Source of the DNA: an uncultured Eubacteriales bacterium
GTDB lineage: Bacteria; Bacillota_A; Clostridia; Christensenellales; Aristaeellaceae
Reading direction: 5' to 3'
Length of the DNA stretch: 16,020 nt
NCBI GenBank assembly: GCA_902795555.1
Contig: CADBLV010000172.1
Coordinates: forward strand, 1 to 16,020
In this document: positions 7,349-13,771 of the stretch, piece by piece
Layout of the letters: every line of letters begins with the position of its first letter
Position numbering within the stretch: the stretch's first letter is position 1
Translations under genes and position numbers: made by a program
The notes under the pieces: generated by a model
What the model saw: only the letters and a program-made list of their open reading frames with translations
What the model was told of the DNA's origin: nothing
The model's database searches: none

Positions 7349-7701
7349 TGGAACAGATGATAACCTGCATCAACTGCCCGGTAGGCTGCCGGATGACCGT
7401 TTCACTGTCGGAAGACGGCGCATTTCAATCCGTTTCGGGAAACACCTGTCCCCGGGGCGAGAAATATGCCCGTCAGGAATGCACCGCGCCGGAGCGGGTC
7501 ATCACGGCGGTCATTCCCGCGGAGGGTTCTCCTGTGCCGCTGTCGGTCAAAACCTGCCGGCCCATCCCCAAGGCGATGATCTTTGACATCATGGCCGAGC
7601 TGCGGAAAACGCGGGTCGCGGCGCCTGTCTCCATCGGCCAGGTCGTGCTGCCCAATGTGCTGAACACGGGCGTGGATATCGTTGCCACCCGAAATCTGTA
7701 A
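7348..7701 (+). CDS. DUF1667 small cysteine-rich redox protein
   Basis: This 117-residue cytoplasmic protein has Cys7-x2-Cys10-x3-Cys14 and Cys34 in CPRGEKYA, with an extra Cys45. The spacing recalls the N-terminal [4Fe-4S] domain of molybdopterin oxidoreductases (CxxCxxxC...C), so a cluster-bearing electron carrier is a reasonable inference. The C-terminal half (about 50-117), with TCRPIPKAMIFDIM, is the conserved DUF1667 part. It starts at ATG 7348, one base inside the previous stop, with GAGAGGA upstream. It is the last gene of the operon. No U-tract terminator is obvious after its stop. Its biochemical role is not established in what I know of the family. Confidence 0.83.
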   Translation: MEQMITCINCPVGCRMTVSLSEDGAFQSVSGNTCPRGEKYARQECTAPERVITAVIPAEGSPVPLSVKTCRPIPKAMIFDIMAELRKTRVAAPVSIGQVVLPNVLNTGVDIVATRNL

Positions 7702-7791
7702 ACGGATGGTTCCGGGGCCTCCTTTCCGAATCCCCACCGGCTGTCTGACAAAAAGGCCGCCTGCGCTCCGGAAAGCCCCCTGAAACAGGCT

Positions 7792-7869
7792 CTGTCGACT
7801 GTCCTGAATCATTCGCCCTGTCGACCGCCCTGAATCATTCGCCCTGTCGGCTGCCCTGAAAAATTCGCC
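7792..7869 (+). repeat. Three tandem 26 bp direct repeats upstream of yajC
   Basis: Units are 7792-7817, 7818-7843 and 7844-7869. Each starts CTGTCG and ends ATTCGCC. Units 1 and 2 share CCTGAATCATTCGCC exactly and differ at two bases near their centre. Unit 3 differs at a few positions, with CCTGAAAAATTCGCC. A decayed partial unit (CCCTGAA..., about 7778-7791) may precede them. The array stops where the yajC -35 box begins. There are no unique spacers, so it is not a CRISPR array. A tandem regulator site and simple slippage are both possible. Confidence 0.85.
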
Positions 7870-7898
7870 TTGTTAATCCCGATCATATCTGGTATAAT
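7870..7898 (+). promoter_or_regulatory. yajC promoter
   Basis: TTGTTA (7870-7875), a 17 nt spacer and TATAAT (7893-7898) form a good sigma-A promoter. AAAGGAG (7917-7923) precedes the start. The -35 directly abuts the tandem repeats. Confidence 0.75.
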
Positions 7899-7933
7899 GA
7901 TCGGCGATTCAGTTTGAAAGGAGACTTTGATTG

Positions 7934-8368
7934 ATGTTTGATTCTCTGCTGGGTATTACTACCGCCCTGGCTGAAACCGCGGCGGGCACCGCTGCTACAG
8001 CCGCCACCGCCGCCACCACAGCCGCCGGAACGGCTGAAGCAGCCGGAGCAGCGGCTCAGGAAGGCAACACCTGGCTGGTGATGCTGGTCCAGTTCGCCCC
8101 CCTGGTTCTGCTTTTTGTCGTATTCTGGTTCATCCTCATCCGCCCGCAGCGGAAAAAGGATAAACAGGTGAAGGAAATGCTGAACAACCTGAAGGCCGGC
8201 GATCGGATCTGCACCATCGGCGGAATCTACGGAACGATCACAGGCATCAAGGATGACACGGTCACGCTGTCCGTAGGCCGGGATAACATGACCATGGTGG
8301 TTGCCCGCTGGGGAATCCGCAGCGTGGAAGAAGTGACCATCGAAAATGACGCCCAGGAGCTGAACTGA
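7934..8368 (+). CDS. yajC: Preprotein translocase subunit YajC with Ala/Thr-rich N-terminus
   Basis: This single-span membrane accessory subunit of the Sec-SecDF machinery has 144 aa. Residues 47-69 form one strongly hydrophobic helix, followed by the diagnostic cytoplasmic IRPQRKK (69-75). A small beta domain ends the protein (LKAGDRICTIGGIYGTI, then VTLSVG). Residues 15-43 are a low-complexity stretch of Ala, Thr and Gly, longer than the usual short YajC N-terminus (typical total about 90-115 aa). I chose ATG 7934, 10 nt after AGGAG. TTG 7931 directly before it is a possible start. The gene is alone between its own promoter and terminators, with no secD, secF or tgt beside it. Confidence 0.92.
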   Translation: MFDSLLGITTALAETAAGTAATAATAATTAAGTAEAAGAAAQEGNTWLVMLVQFAPLVLLFVVFWFILIRPQRKKDKQVKEMLNNLKAGDRICTIGGIYGTITGIKDDTVTLSVGRDNMTMVVARWGIRSVEEVTIENDAQELN

Positions 8369-8374
8369 GCTTGC

Positions 8375-8400
8375 GAACGCCGCCCTGCGGCGTTCTTTTC
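8375..8400 (+). terminator. Rho-independent terminator of yajC
   Basis: There is a perfect 9 bp stem (GAACGCCGC/GCGGCGTTC) with a 3 nt loop CCT, followed by TTTTC, starting 7 nt after the yajC stop. Confidence 0.85.
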
Positions 8401-8414
8401 TGTCCGCTCAGATT

Positions 8415-8446
8415 AAAACGGAACCCGGTTTCACGGGTTCCGTTTT
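8415..8446. terminator. Bidirectional terminator between yajC and dnaX
   Basis: A 13 bp perfect stem (AAAACGGAACCCG/CGGGTTCCGTTTT) with the 6 nt loop GTTTCA has an A-tract on one side and a T-tract on the other. It can serve dnaX leftward and back up yajC rightward, since the two genes converge. Confidence 0.88.
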
Positions 8447-8458
8447 CTTTCTCCGCTC

Positions 8459-10081
8459 CTACTCCACGACGTCAACAGGCTCTTCCCCGAAGACATTCAC
8501 CAGAGACTGAATATGGGCCTGCTCGCTTTTCTCCTCCGCGGCCGCCTTTCCCTGATCACTTCCCGGCTCCGCAATCTGAAAGTGCATTTCCGTTCCGGTC
8601 AGTTCCCGGAGGATCTCCTCCAGCAGACGTTTCTCCTCCGGCATCTGCAGGGTACGAATGAACACATGCGCGGCCGGGCCTTCCTTGGGTTTCCAGATCA
8701 GCGAACCGTCCCGCACGCTTTCCCAGCTTCCCATCATCAGAACGCCGGTAAGCCTGGATCCGCGTTTTCGCAGCTGATCCATCAGGCCTTCGCCCAGCGC
8801 ATGGACATTGGTCGGATCCGCGATCGGGGGAGCCTTCGGGCCGTCAGCCTCCGATGCGTCCTCCTGTGTTTTTCCGGAGGCCACCTTCCCTTTTCCACCG
8901 CTGCGGGTTCGCACGGCGCCGGAAGACAGCTCCGTCATCTTTTTTTCCAGCTCTTCAATCCGATCCAGCAGCGCCTGCGGATCGTTTTCCTTCATTTTGA
9001 CGATGCACTTCAGCGCCGCGTTTTCCAGGGACAGCCGCGGGGAGGAAGCATACCGCATTTCCGTTTCCAGCCCCATGAATAATTCCATCATCTTCATCAG
9101 CCGCGTCACGGTGAAACCTTCACCCTGTCGCGCAAAATCCCGAAAATCCTCCTCCGTCAGATCCTGAAAGGAAATGTCCTTTTCAGTTCCGCAGGTCTTC
9201 ACGATCAGCAGCATCCGAAAATGAGCAGCCATCTCCTTCGCGAAAACGGCCGGATCCCGCCCGTCCTGAATCAGCTCGGCAATCATTTCGAAAGCAGCGC
9301 TGATATCCTCCTGCAGCAGCGCGTCCGCAAAGCGGAAAAGGAAGGCCCGATCGCTGGTGCCCAGAATCTCGCGAACCAGGTTTTCGTCAACTTTTTGCCC
9401 ATATCCCAGGCACATATCCAGCATGCTGAAAGCATCGCGCATCCCGCCTTCGGCCGCCCGGGCAATCATCATCAGCGCGCCGGGTGTGGCTTCCGTTCCG
9501 CTGTCTTCCATGGCCTCCGCCAGGCGACGCTGGATATCGTTGACAGAAAGGCGGCCGAAATCAAATCTCTGACAGCGGCTCAAAATGGTCTCCGGCAGCT
9601 TTTGCGGCTCCGTTGTGGCCAGAATGAACACGATGTGCGCCGGCGGCTCTTCCAGGGTTTTCAGCAGCGCATTGAAGGCCGAAGTGGAAAGCATATGTAC
9701 TTCGTCAATGATGTATACCTTATATTTTCCGTATTGCGGAGGATATTTCACCGTCTCCCGCAGCTCGCGGATCTCTTCCACGCCGTTGTTGCTGGCCGCG
9801 TCGATTTCAATTACGTCCAGGCTTTCCTCCCGCTCCATTCGCAGGCAGTTGTCGCATACACCGCAGGGATCCCCGTTTTCCGGATGTTCACAGTTGATCG
9901 CTTTCGCGAGGATTTTCGCTGTGGAAGTCTTTCCTGTGCCCCGGGATCCGCAAAACAGATAGGCATGGGCGATCCGTCCCGTCAACACCTGATTTCTCAG
10001 TGTGCCGATCACGGCGCTCTGTCCGATCATCTGGGAAAAAGTCTTCGGCCGCCATTGGCGGTATAAAGCCTGATAGGCCAT
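8459..10081 (-). CDS. dnaX: DNA polymerase III subunit gamma/tau
   Basis: This is the clamp-loader ATPase and replisome organiser. It has 540 aa, near the B. subtilis length (about 563). Order: Walker A GSRGTGKT (45-52), four-cysteine zinc module C64, C73, C76, C79, Walker B IIDEVH (124-129), sensor-1 region ATTEP, arginine-finger motif SRC (168-170), and clamp-loader domain III to about 370. A polar linker rich in Gly, Lys and Asp follows (about 385-425), then a C-terminal tau-like part ending in acidic residues. The ATG at 10081 has GGGAG four nt upstream. The gene has its own promoter at 10138-10166 and ends in TAG just before a bidirectional terminator. A slippery A AAA AAG sits in frame at codons 379-381 and could yield a shorter gamma product (see the separate entry). 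recR and the ybaB-like gene are not in view downstream. Confidence 0.96.
   Translation of the reverse strand: MAYQALYRQWRPKTFSQMIGQSAVIGTLRNQVLTGRIAHAYLFCGSRGTGKTSTAKILAKAINCEHPENGDPCGVCDNCLRMEREESLDVIEIDAASNNGVEEIRELRETVKYPPQYGKYKVYIIDEVHMLSTSAFNALLKTLEEPPAHIVFILATTEPQKLPETILSRCQRFDFGRLSVNDIQRRLAEAMEDSGTEATPGALMMIARAAEGGMRDAFSMLDMCLGYGQKVDENLVREILGTSDRAFLFRFADALLQEDISAAFEMIAELIQDGRDPAVFAKEMAAHFRMLLIVKTCGTEKDISFQDLTEEDFRDFARQGEGFTVTRLMKMMELFMGLETEMRYASSPRLSLENAALKCIVKMKENDPQALLDRIEELEKKMTELSSGAVRTRSGGKGKVASGKTQEDASEADGPKAPPIADPTNVHALGEGLMDQLRKRGSRLTGVLMMGSWESVRDGSLIWKPKEGPAAHVFIRTLQMPEEKRLLEEILRELTGTEMHFQIAEPGSDQGKAAAEEKSEQAHIQSLVNVFGEEPVDVVE
8939..8945 (-). other. Candidate programmed -1 frameshift heptamer (A AAA AAG) in dnaX
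   Basis: On the dnaX strand the codons GAA AAA AAG (379-381) contain A AAA AAG in the phase used for -1 slippage in E. coli dnaX. The -1 frame then runs 31 codons to TGA at 8844-8846, giving a 412-residue product that keeps the ATPase core and domain III but loses the tau tail. About 22 nt downstream, CCG-TGCG-AACC-CGCA-G-CGG could fold into a small hairpin. It is further away than typical stimulators, and no strong internal Shine-Dalgarno is seen. The signal is visible in the sequence; its use is unproved. Confidence 0.45.
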
Positions 10082-10137
10082 GCATCTCCCTGCCCTTCCG
10101 GTCCGGCTGCGGATTCGTCTCCTCGGATCCTGTGAAA

Positions 10138-10166
10138 ATTATACCCTGAAACCGACCCCTTTTCAA
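10138..10166 (-). promoter_or_regulatory. dnaX promoter
   Basis: On the minus strand, TTGAAA (10161-10166), a 17 nt spacer and TATAAT (10138-10143) lie about 57 nt upstream of the dnaX ATG. The promoter starts 11 nt after the stop of the upstream DUF218 gene. No terminator separates the two genes, so read-through is possible as well. Confidence 0.78.
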
Positions 10167-10177
10167 GTAACCGCCGC

Positions 10178-11626
10178 TTACAGAATCAGCATCGCCATCG
10201 CCGCGGAAAAAGCCATCAGCAGCGCCAGTGAAACCGATACGGACTTCCGTTCCGCCGCGAGAAAAGCAATATATTCCCGAATCAGGGCGTTGGGCCAGAA
10301 ATACCATTTGGTGGGGCTTCCCATATGATCCGCTTTCAGGCCTTCCTCCGCCGCAAGAACGCCGCTGCGGAAAACATGATAATTGGTCGTGCAGAAGGCG
10401 ATTTTCGCCTCAGGATCCCTTTTCAGAATCAGTCTCCGGGAAAAGCGCATATTCTCCCTGGTATTGGTGCTCTGATCCTCCGGAAGAATCCGACCGTCCG
10501 GAATTCCCCGGCTGACCAGGTAGGCCCGCATGGATTCCGCCTCGCTGACCCGTTCGCGGGTTCCCTTTCCGCCGGAAGGAACAAAAATCGGCTGTTTCCC
10601 CGTTGTCCCGGCCTGCTGTGCTGCGAAATCAACAGCCCGGTCCACCCGCTGGCGAAGCAGCGGAAGCGGTTTTCCGTCCCGCCCGACCTGGCATCCCAGA
10701 ATGATGATATAATCCCGGTCCGGAGGCGGGGTGTGGCGGGCGGCCAGCCAGGCGCAAACCTGCATCCCCAGCCAGAGGCAGGTGAGGAGAACATAGACGC
10801 TGTAATAGGTGCTCGAAAGGATTTCATGCAGACGGTAATCCGCGTCGTTTTCGGAAACAAAGCCCGAGTCCAGCAGCATGGCCGCGGTGGTTCCGATGAT
10901 CAGCAGGGTCAGGGCCCACACCCCCAGCAGATTTCGGGGCCGCATGCCTTCATGGCGAACCAGCGCCACATTGCTGACGGTCAGCGCGATCCCCTGGGCC
11001 AGCAGAAACGGCCAGCAGATCATCGCGAAGGAATGGGCCGCGCTGCCCAGCTGATTCCAGACATTGATCAGCGCCCCGTAGGGCGCGGCAAAGTAGTCCG
11101 CCCCGACATAAATCACCATGATGGAAATCGCGGAAACATACAGGGCCAGGCCCACGGTCAGAACCGAGCGATAGGCGCACAGCCTGTTCCTTCTCCGGGC
11201 GTCGAAATGCTGCCACAGCAGGATGCTCAGCAGCGCCAGGAAGGCCATCACCGCCGCCAGCGCCCCGTCCGATCCGGAAAAATTCCCCGTGGAATAATCC
11301 AAGGTAAAATGAAAAAGCTGCCCGACCCACAGATAGGATTCCCACTCGCTCCCTCCGGCCCGGAAAACGATCCGCTCCTCGCCCGGACGAATGCCCTCAA
11401 CCGTCAGCATCACCCGGGTCCATCCACCCTCCGGGTCGTCCCGGAGCGCAACATCCGTAATCCGAACGCAGCCGTTTTCCGCCGTCGGATCAATCGTTTT
11501 GCCGGAAAGCAGGGGAATCTGATCCTGTAAAACGAGCCGTCCGTCGGCAGTCGCCACGCAAAACACCGTCACGGCGGCAGCCAGCAGAAACAGCACCGTC
11601 ACGCGAAACGTCAGCGTTTTGCTCAT
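10178..11626 (-). CDS. Multi-spanning membrane protein with C-terminal DUF218 (YdcF/SanA/ElyC-like) domain
   Basis: This 482-residue envelope protein has no settled reaction. It has an N-terminal hydrophobic segment (6-26) and a roughly 90-residue polar, beta-rich region with many Trp and Gly (about 27-118) that is probably outside the cell. Five further hydrophobic segments lie near 121-138, 154-174, 197-218, 234-252 and 273-295. The DUF218 domain follows from about 314, with DYIIILGCQVGRDGKPLP, EAESMRAYLVSRGIP, DQSTNTRENM and CTTNYHVFRSG. A last hydrophobic stretch forms the C-terminus (about 462-482). Relatives of this domain are linked to cell-wall and undecaprenyl-carrier phenotypes in E. 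coli (ElyC, SanA). Start ATG 11626 is chosen for its GGGAG site. Upstream in-frame starts would fall beyond the predicted promoter start. It is divergent from a secreted peptidase gene. Confidence 0.84.
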   Translation of the reverse strand: MSKTLTFRVTVLFLLAAAVTVFCVATADGRLVLQDQIPLLSGKTIDPTAENGCVRITDVALRDDPEGGWTRVMLTVEGIRPGEERIVFRAGGSEWESYLWVGQLFHFTLDYSTGNFSGSDGALAAVMAFLALLSILLWQHFDARRRNRLCAYRSVLTVGLALYVSAISIMVIYVGADYFAAPYGALINVWNQLGSAAHSFAMICWPFLLAQGIALTVSNVALVRHEGMRPRNLLGVWALTLLIIGTTAAMLLDSGFVSENDADYRLHEILSSTYYSVYVLLTCLWLGMQVCAWLAARHTPPPDRDYIIILGCQVGRDGKPLPLLRQRVDRAVDFAAQQAGTTGKQPIFVPSGGKGTRERVSEAESMRAYLVSRGIPDGRILPEDQSTNTRENMRFSRRLILKRDPEAKIAFCTTNYHVFRSGVLAAEEGLKADHMGSPTKWYFWPNALIREYIAFLAAERKSVSVSLALLMAFSAAMAMLIL

Positions 11627-11648
11627 CTCATTCTCCCTCCCTCCTCTG

Positions 11649-11677
11649 AGCATATCGAATCCGGCGCGCGCTGTCAA
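11649..11677 (-). promoter_or_regulatory. Leftward promoter for the DUF218 gene
   Basis: A consensus TTGACA (11672-11677), 17 nt spacer and TATGCT (11649-11654) lie on the minus strand. Its -35 box is 11 bp from the -35 of the rightward promoter, so one regulator or RNA polymerase occupancy could affect both. Confidence 0.72.
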
Positions 11678-11688
11678 TACGCAGCAAA

Positions 11689-11717
11689 TTGATTTTCCGG
11701 CGTCTGTCTGCTATAAT
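11689..11717 (+). promoter_or_regulatory. Rightward promoter for the peptidase-XRE gene pair
   Basis: TTGATT (11689-11694), 17 nt spacer and TATAAT (11712-11717). The roughly 60 nt leader contains a small hairpin, TGTGC-8 nt-GCACA (11725-11742), and then AAAGGAGG (11765-11772) 12 nt before ATG 11785. Confidence 0.75.
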
Positions 11718-11784
11718 GAGTTGTTGTGCTTTTCGTTGCACACGTTTTCCGTCAATTATCTCCGAAAGGAGGTCAGGAATCCCG

Positions 11785-13320
11785 ATGAAAAAAGCCGGTC
11801 TGCTCCTGCTTGCGCTGCTGCTTTCGCTGTTTGTCTTTTCCGCCCTGGCCGATGCCGATGTGTCCGTCTCTCCCGCCGAAGTCCGGGTCGGCGACTATGT
11901 GGATGTCGTCGTTACCCCCTCCCGGGAAGGCGCCATGGGGGTCATCTATTCGCTGAGCGCAAACGGGGAAGTGATTTTCAAAGGGGAGCTGACCGATCAT
12001 CTGGTGTCCTGCTTCCGGCCCCGATCCGAAGGAGATTACACGCTGAGTGTCACGGTGATGTATGGAAAGAAGGACGCGGAAACCGCCTCCGCGGAGGTGA
12101 AGGTGTCCGGCTTTGCCCCTGTTCAGCAGGGTCCCGATGTGGTTTATCAGCAGAAGGACGGATGGTGGAAGAGCAAGAAATATGCCATCCGCACGGTTCA
12201 GAAAGCGGGATGTGCCCTCTTCACGCTCAGCCATGCGCTGCAGCGGATGGGCTATACGGGAGACGATCTGCTTCCGGATGCCCTGGCCCAGACCTACAAA
12301 GGATTTTACATCGAAGGCCGGGGAACTGCCAACGAGTCCTTCCTGCGGAAGGCCGGTGAGGTCTACGGCTTCACGACCCTGCCGGATCTGGACAAATCCC
12401 CTTCCTCCATCATTTCCTGCCTGCGCCGCGGAGACTACTTCAGTTTTTCCATTGTGCTCGGGCACATCGCTCTGGCCGACGGCGTCAGTGAGGACGGAAA
12501 AATGATCCATGTCGTGGATTCCGCCGCCGGCGCGACCTATGAGCGCATCAAAGGCTCCTCGCCGTTTTTTCTCGCGGAGGACGGATCCTTTCAGCCGGCC
12601 GAAACGCCGGAGGATCTGCCGGGTCTGCGCTGGTATTTTGAAACCGGGGAATACGGCGGAGCGGAATACTGGCTTCCCCTGACATACTGCGCGGAGCGCG
12701 GCATGCGGCTGATTCGTCCCTTCTGGCTGAAGGTGAACACCGAAGAAGGGCTTCAGGGCGTCGAGGTAGATTATTTCGGAGCCCTGATGTCCAAGGTCAT
12801 TCTGAACGGAGAGGCCGTCAGGGTGCCCACGGCAGAGCTGCAGTGGCAGTGTGTCGGCAGCCGCGCCCCCCTCGTGGCGCTGGTAACCCGCAGCAAGGAC
12901 GCGCAGTTTTCCGATGCCGACGGGAAAGCGATGGCCGGATACGCGAAAATCCGTTTCGGGGCCATGGTTCCCGTGCTGGAGGTTCAGGAAAACCGCGTCT
13001 ATGTAGCCTGGAAGGACACCTTCGGCTATCTGGCCCGGGAGAGCGTGGAGCTGCTGCCGGTCAATGCGGCGTTTCAGACAGGGCTGATTGCGGTCAACGG
13101 GAAAACCACCGTGGCGCAAACGGTTCGCATCCGGCGGGAAGCGAAAGCCAAAAGCAAGGTCATGGCGGAATGGAAAGCCGGAACGCCGGTGGCCGTCGTC
13201 CGGGAGGAAGGCGACTTCTTCCTCGTGGAAGGAAAGGGCCTTCGCGGCTGGGTGGAAAAGAAATATCTCGTGCTGGACGGAGGAGAAGAAAATGGGCAGA
13301 CGGTCAATCAAGGAAAATAA
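11785..13320 (+). CDS. Secreted C39-like cysteine peptidase with C-terminal SH3 domain
   Basis: This 511-residue exported protein has an N-terminal signal peptide (MKK, long Leu-rich core, SALA then DAD), probably cut after residue 22. Residues 25-108 look like an Ig-like beta domain (SPAEVRVGDYVDVVV). A papain-fold C39_2-like region follows at about 118-260: QQKDGWWKSKKYA, the candidate nucleophile Cys143 in KAGCALFTLSHAL, His227 in VLGHIALADG and Asp245 in MIHVVDSAAG. Residues about 350-425 resemble a degenerate SH3-like repeat. Residues about 435-500 (TVRIRREAKAKSKVMAEW, GWVEKKYLVL) are a bacterial SH3 domain, usually a cell-wall binder. No cell-wall sorting motif is seen. The substrate could be peptidoglycan cross-links or a peptide. 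The last 29 bp overlap the XRE gene. Confidence 0.84.
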   Translation: MKKAGLLLLALLLSLFVFSALADADVSVSPAEVRVGDYVDVVVTPSREGAMGVIYSLSANGEVIFKGELTDHLVSCFRPRSEGDYTLSVTVMYGKKDAETASAEVKVSGFAPVQQGPDVVYQQKDGWWKSKKYAIRTVQKAGCALFTLSHALQRMGYTGDDLLPDALAQTYKGFYIEGRGTANESFLRKAGEVYGFTTLPDLDKSPSSIISCLRRGDYFSFSIVLGHIALADGVSEDGKMIHVVDSAAGATYERIKGSSPFFLAEDGSFQPAETPEDLPGLRWYFETGEYGGAEYWLPLTYCAERGMRLIRPFWLKVNTEEGLQGVEVDYFGALMSKVILNGEAVRVPTAELQWQCVGSRAPLVALVTRSKDAQFSDADGKAMAGYAKIRFGAMVPVLEVQENRVYVAWKDTFGYLARESVELLPVNAAFQTGLIAVNGKTTVAQTVRIRREAKAKSKVMAEWKAGTPVAVVREEGDFFLVEGKGLRGWVEKKYLVLDGGEENGQTVNQGK

Positions 13321-13771
13321 ATCCGTATGGCAGCAGGTTCGGGAAGAGCGGGGGCTGACCCGGGAAAAAGCAGGAGAGCTGATCCCCGGTTTTTCCCCGG
13401 AGCGAATCGAAAAAATCGAAAACGGGAGAATCTATCTCCAGCCGGGCGACGCGCTGCTGCTCTCTGAATATTATAAGGCGCCTGCCCTGTGCAATCATTA
13501 TTGCGCCCATGAATGCCCCATCGGGCAGGTTCACGCCCTGCGGACAGAATCCAAGGAACTGGGCCAGATCACCGTGGAAACCCTGAACGCCCTGAATAAG
13601 CTCTACGGTTTTCGGGATCGGCTGCTGGAAATCGCGGAGGACGGTCAGGTGCAGCCGGACGAACTGGAGGATTTCACCCAGATCAAGGCTTCCCTGGACA
13701 AAATCGCCCTGAGCGTCTCCAATCTCCAGCTCTGGGTTGACGAGCAGATCGCCGCCGGCTCTCCTCTGTGA
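13292..13771 (+). CDS. XRE-type helix-turn-helix regulator with C-x3-C-x3-C motif
   Basis: This 159-residue cytoplasmic protein has an N-terminal Cro/CI-like HTH at about 11-62 (WQQVREERGLTREKAGEL, then FSPERIEKIENG). A conserved cysteine segment follows at 67-78 (CNHYCAHECPIG; Cys67, Cys71, Cys75). The C-terminal part is helical and acidic (about 85-150, with NALNKLYGFRDRLLEIAEDG and VSNLQLWVDEQ), probably for dimerisation. The family is recurrent in Clostridia but its ligand and target genes are not known to me. The cysteines could bind a metal or iron-sulfur cluster or sense redox state (inference). ATG 13292 has AGGAG 6 nt upstream and overlaps the peptidase gene by 29 bp, so the two are almost certainly co-expressed. 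No terminator follows. Confidence 0.83.
   Translation: MGRRSIKENKSVWQQVREERGLTREKAGELIPGFSPERIEKIENGRIYLQPGDALLLSEYYKAPALCNHYCAHECPIGQVHALRTESKELGQITVETLNALNKLYGFRDRLLEIAEDGQVQPDELEDFTQIKASLDKIALSVSNLQLWVDEQIAAGSPL

Noticed and set aside
7792..7869. CRISPR array
   Set aside because: The repeat units are directly contiguous with no unique spacers, and there are only three. No cas genes are nearby.
10082..10177. A 4.5S RNA (scr) gene, which lies near dnaX in some Firmicutes
   Set aside because: Only about 55 nt lie between the promoter and the dnaX ATG, with no SRP-like hairpin and no terminator.
11773..13311. A 512-codon open frame antisense to the secreted peptidase
   Set aside because: It has no recognisable domain or ribosome site. 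The opposite strand has a signal peptide, catalytic motifs and a promoter.
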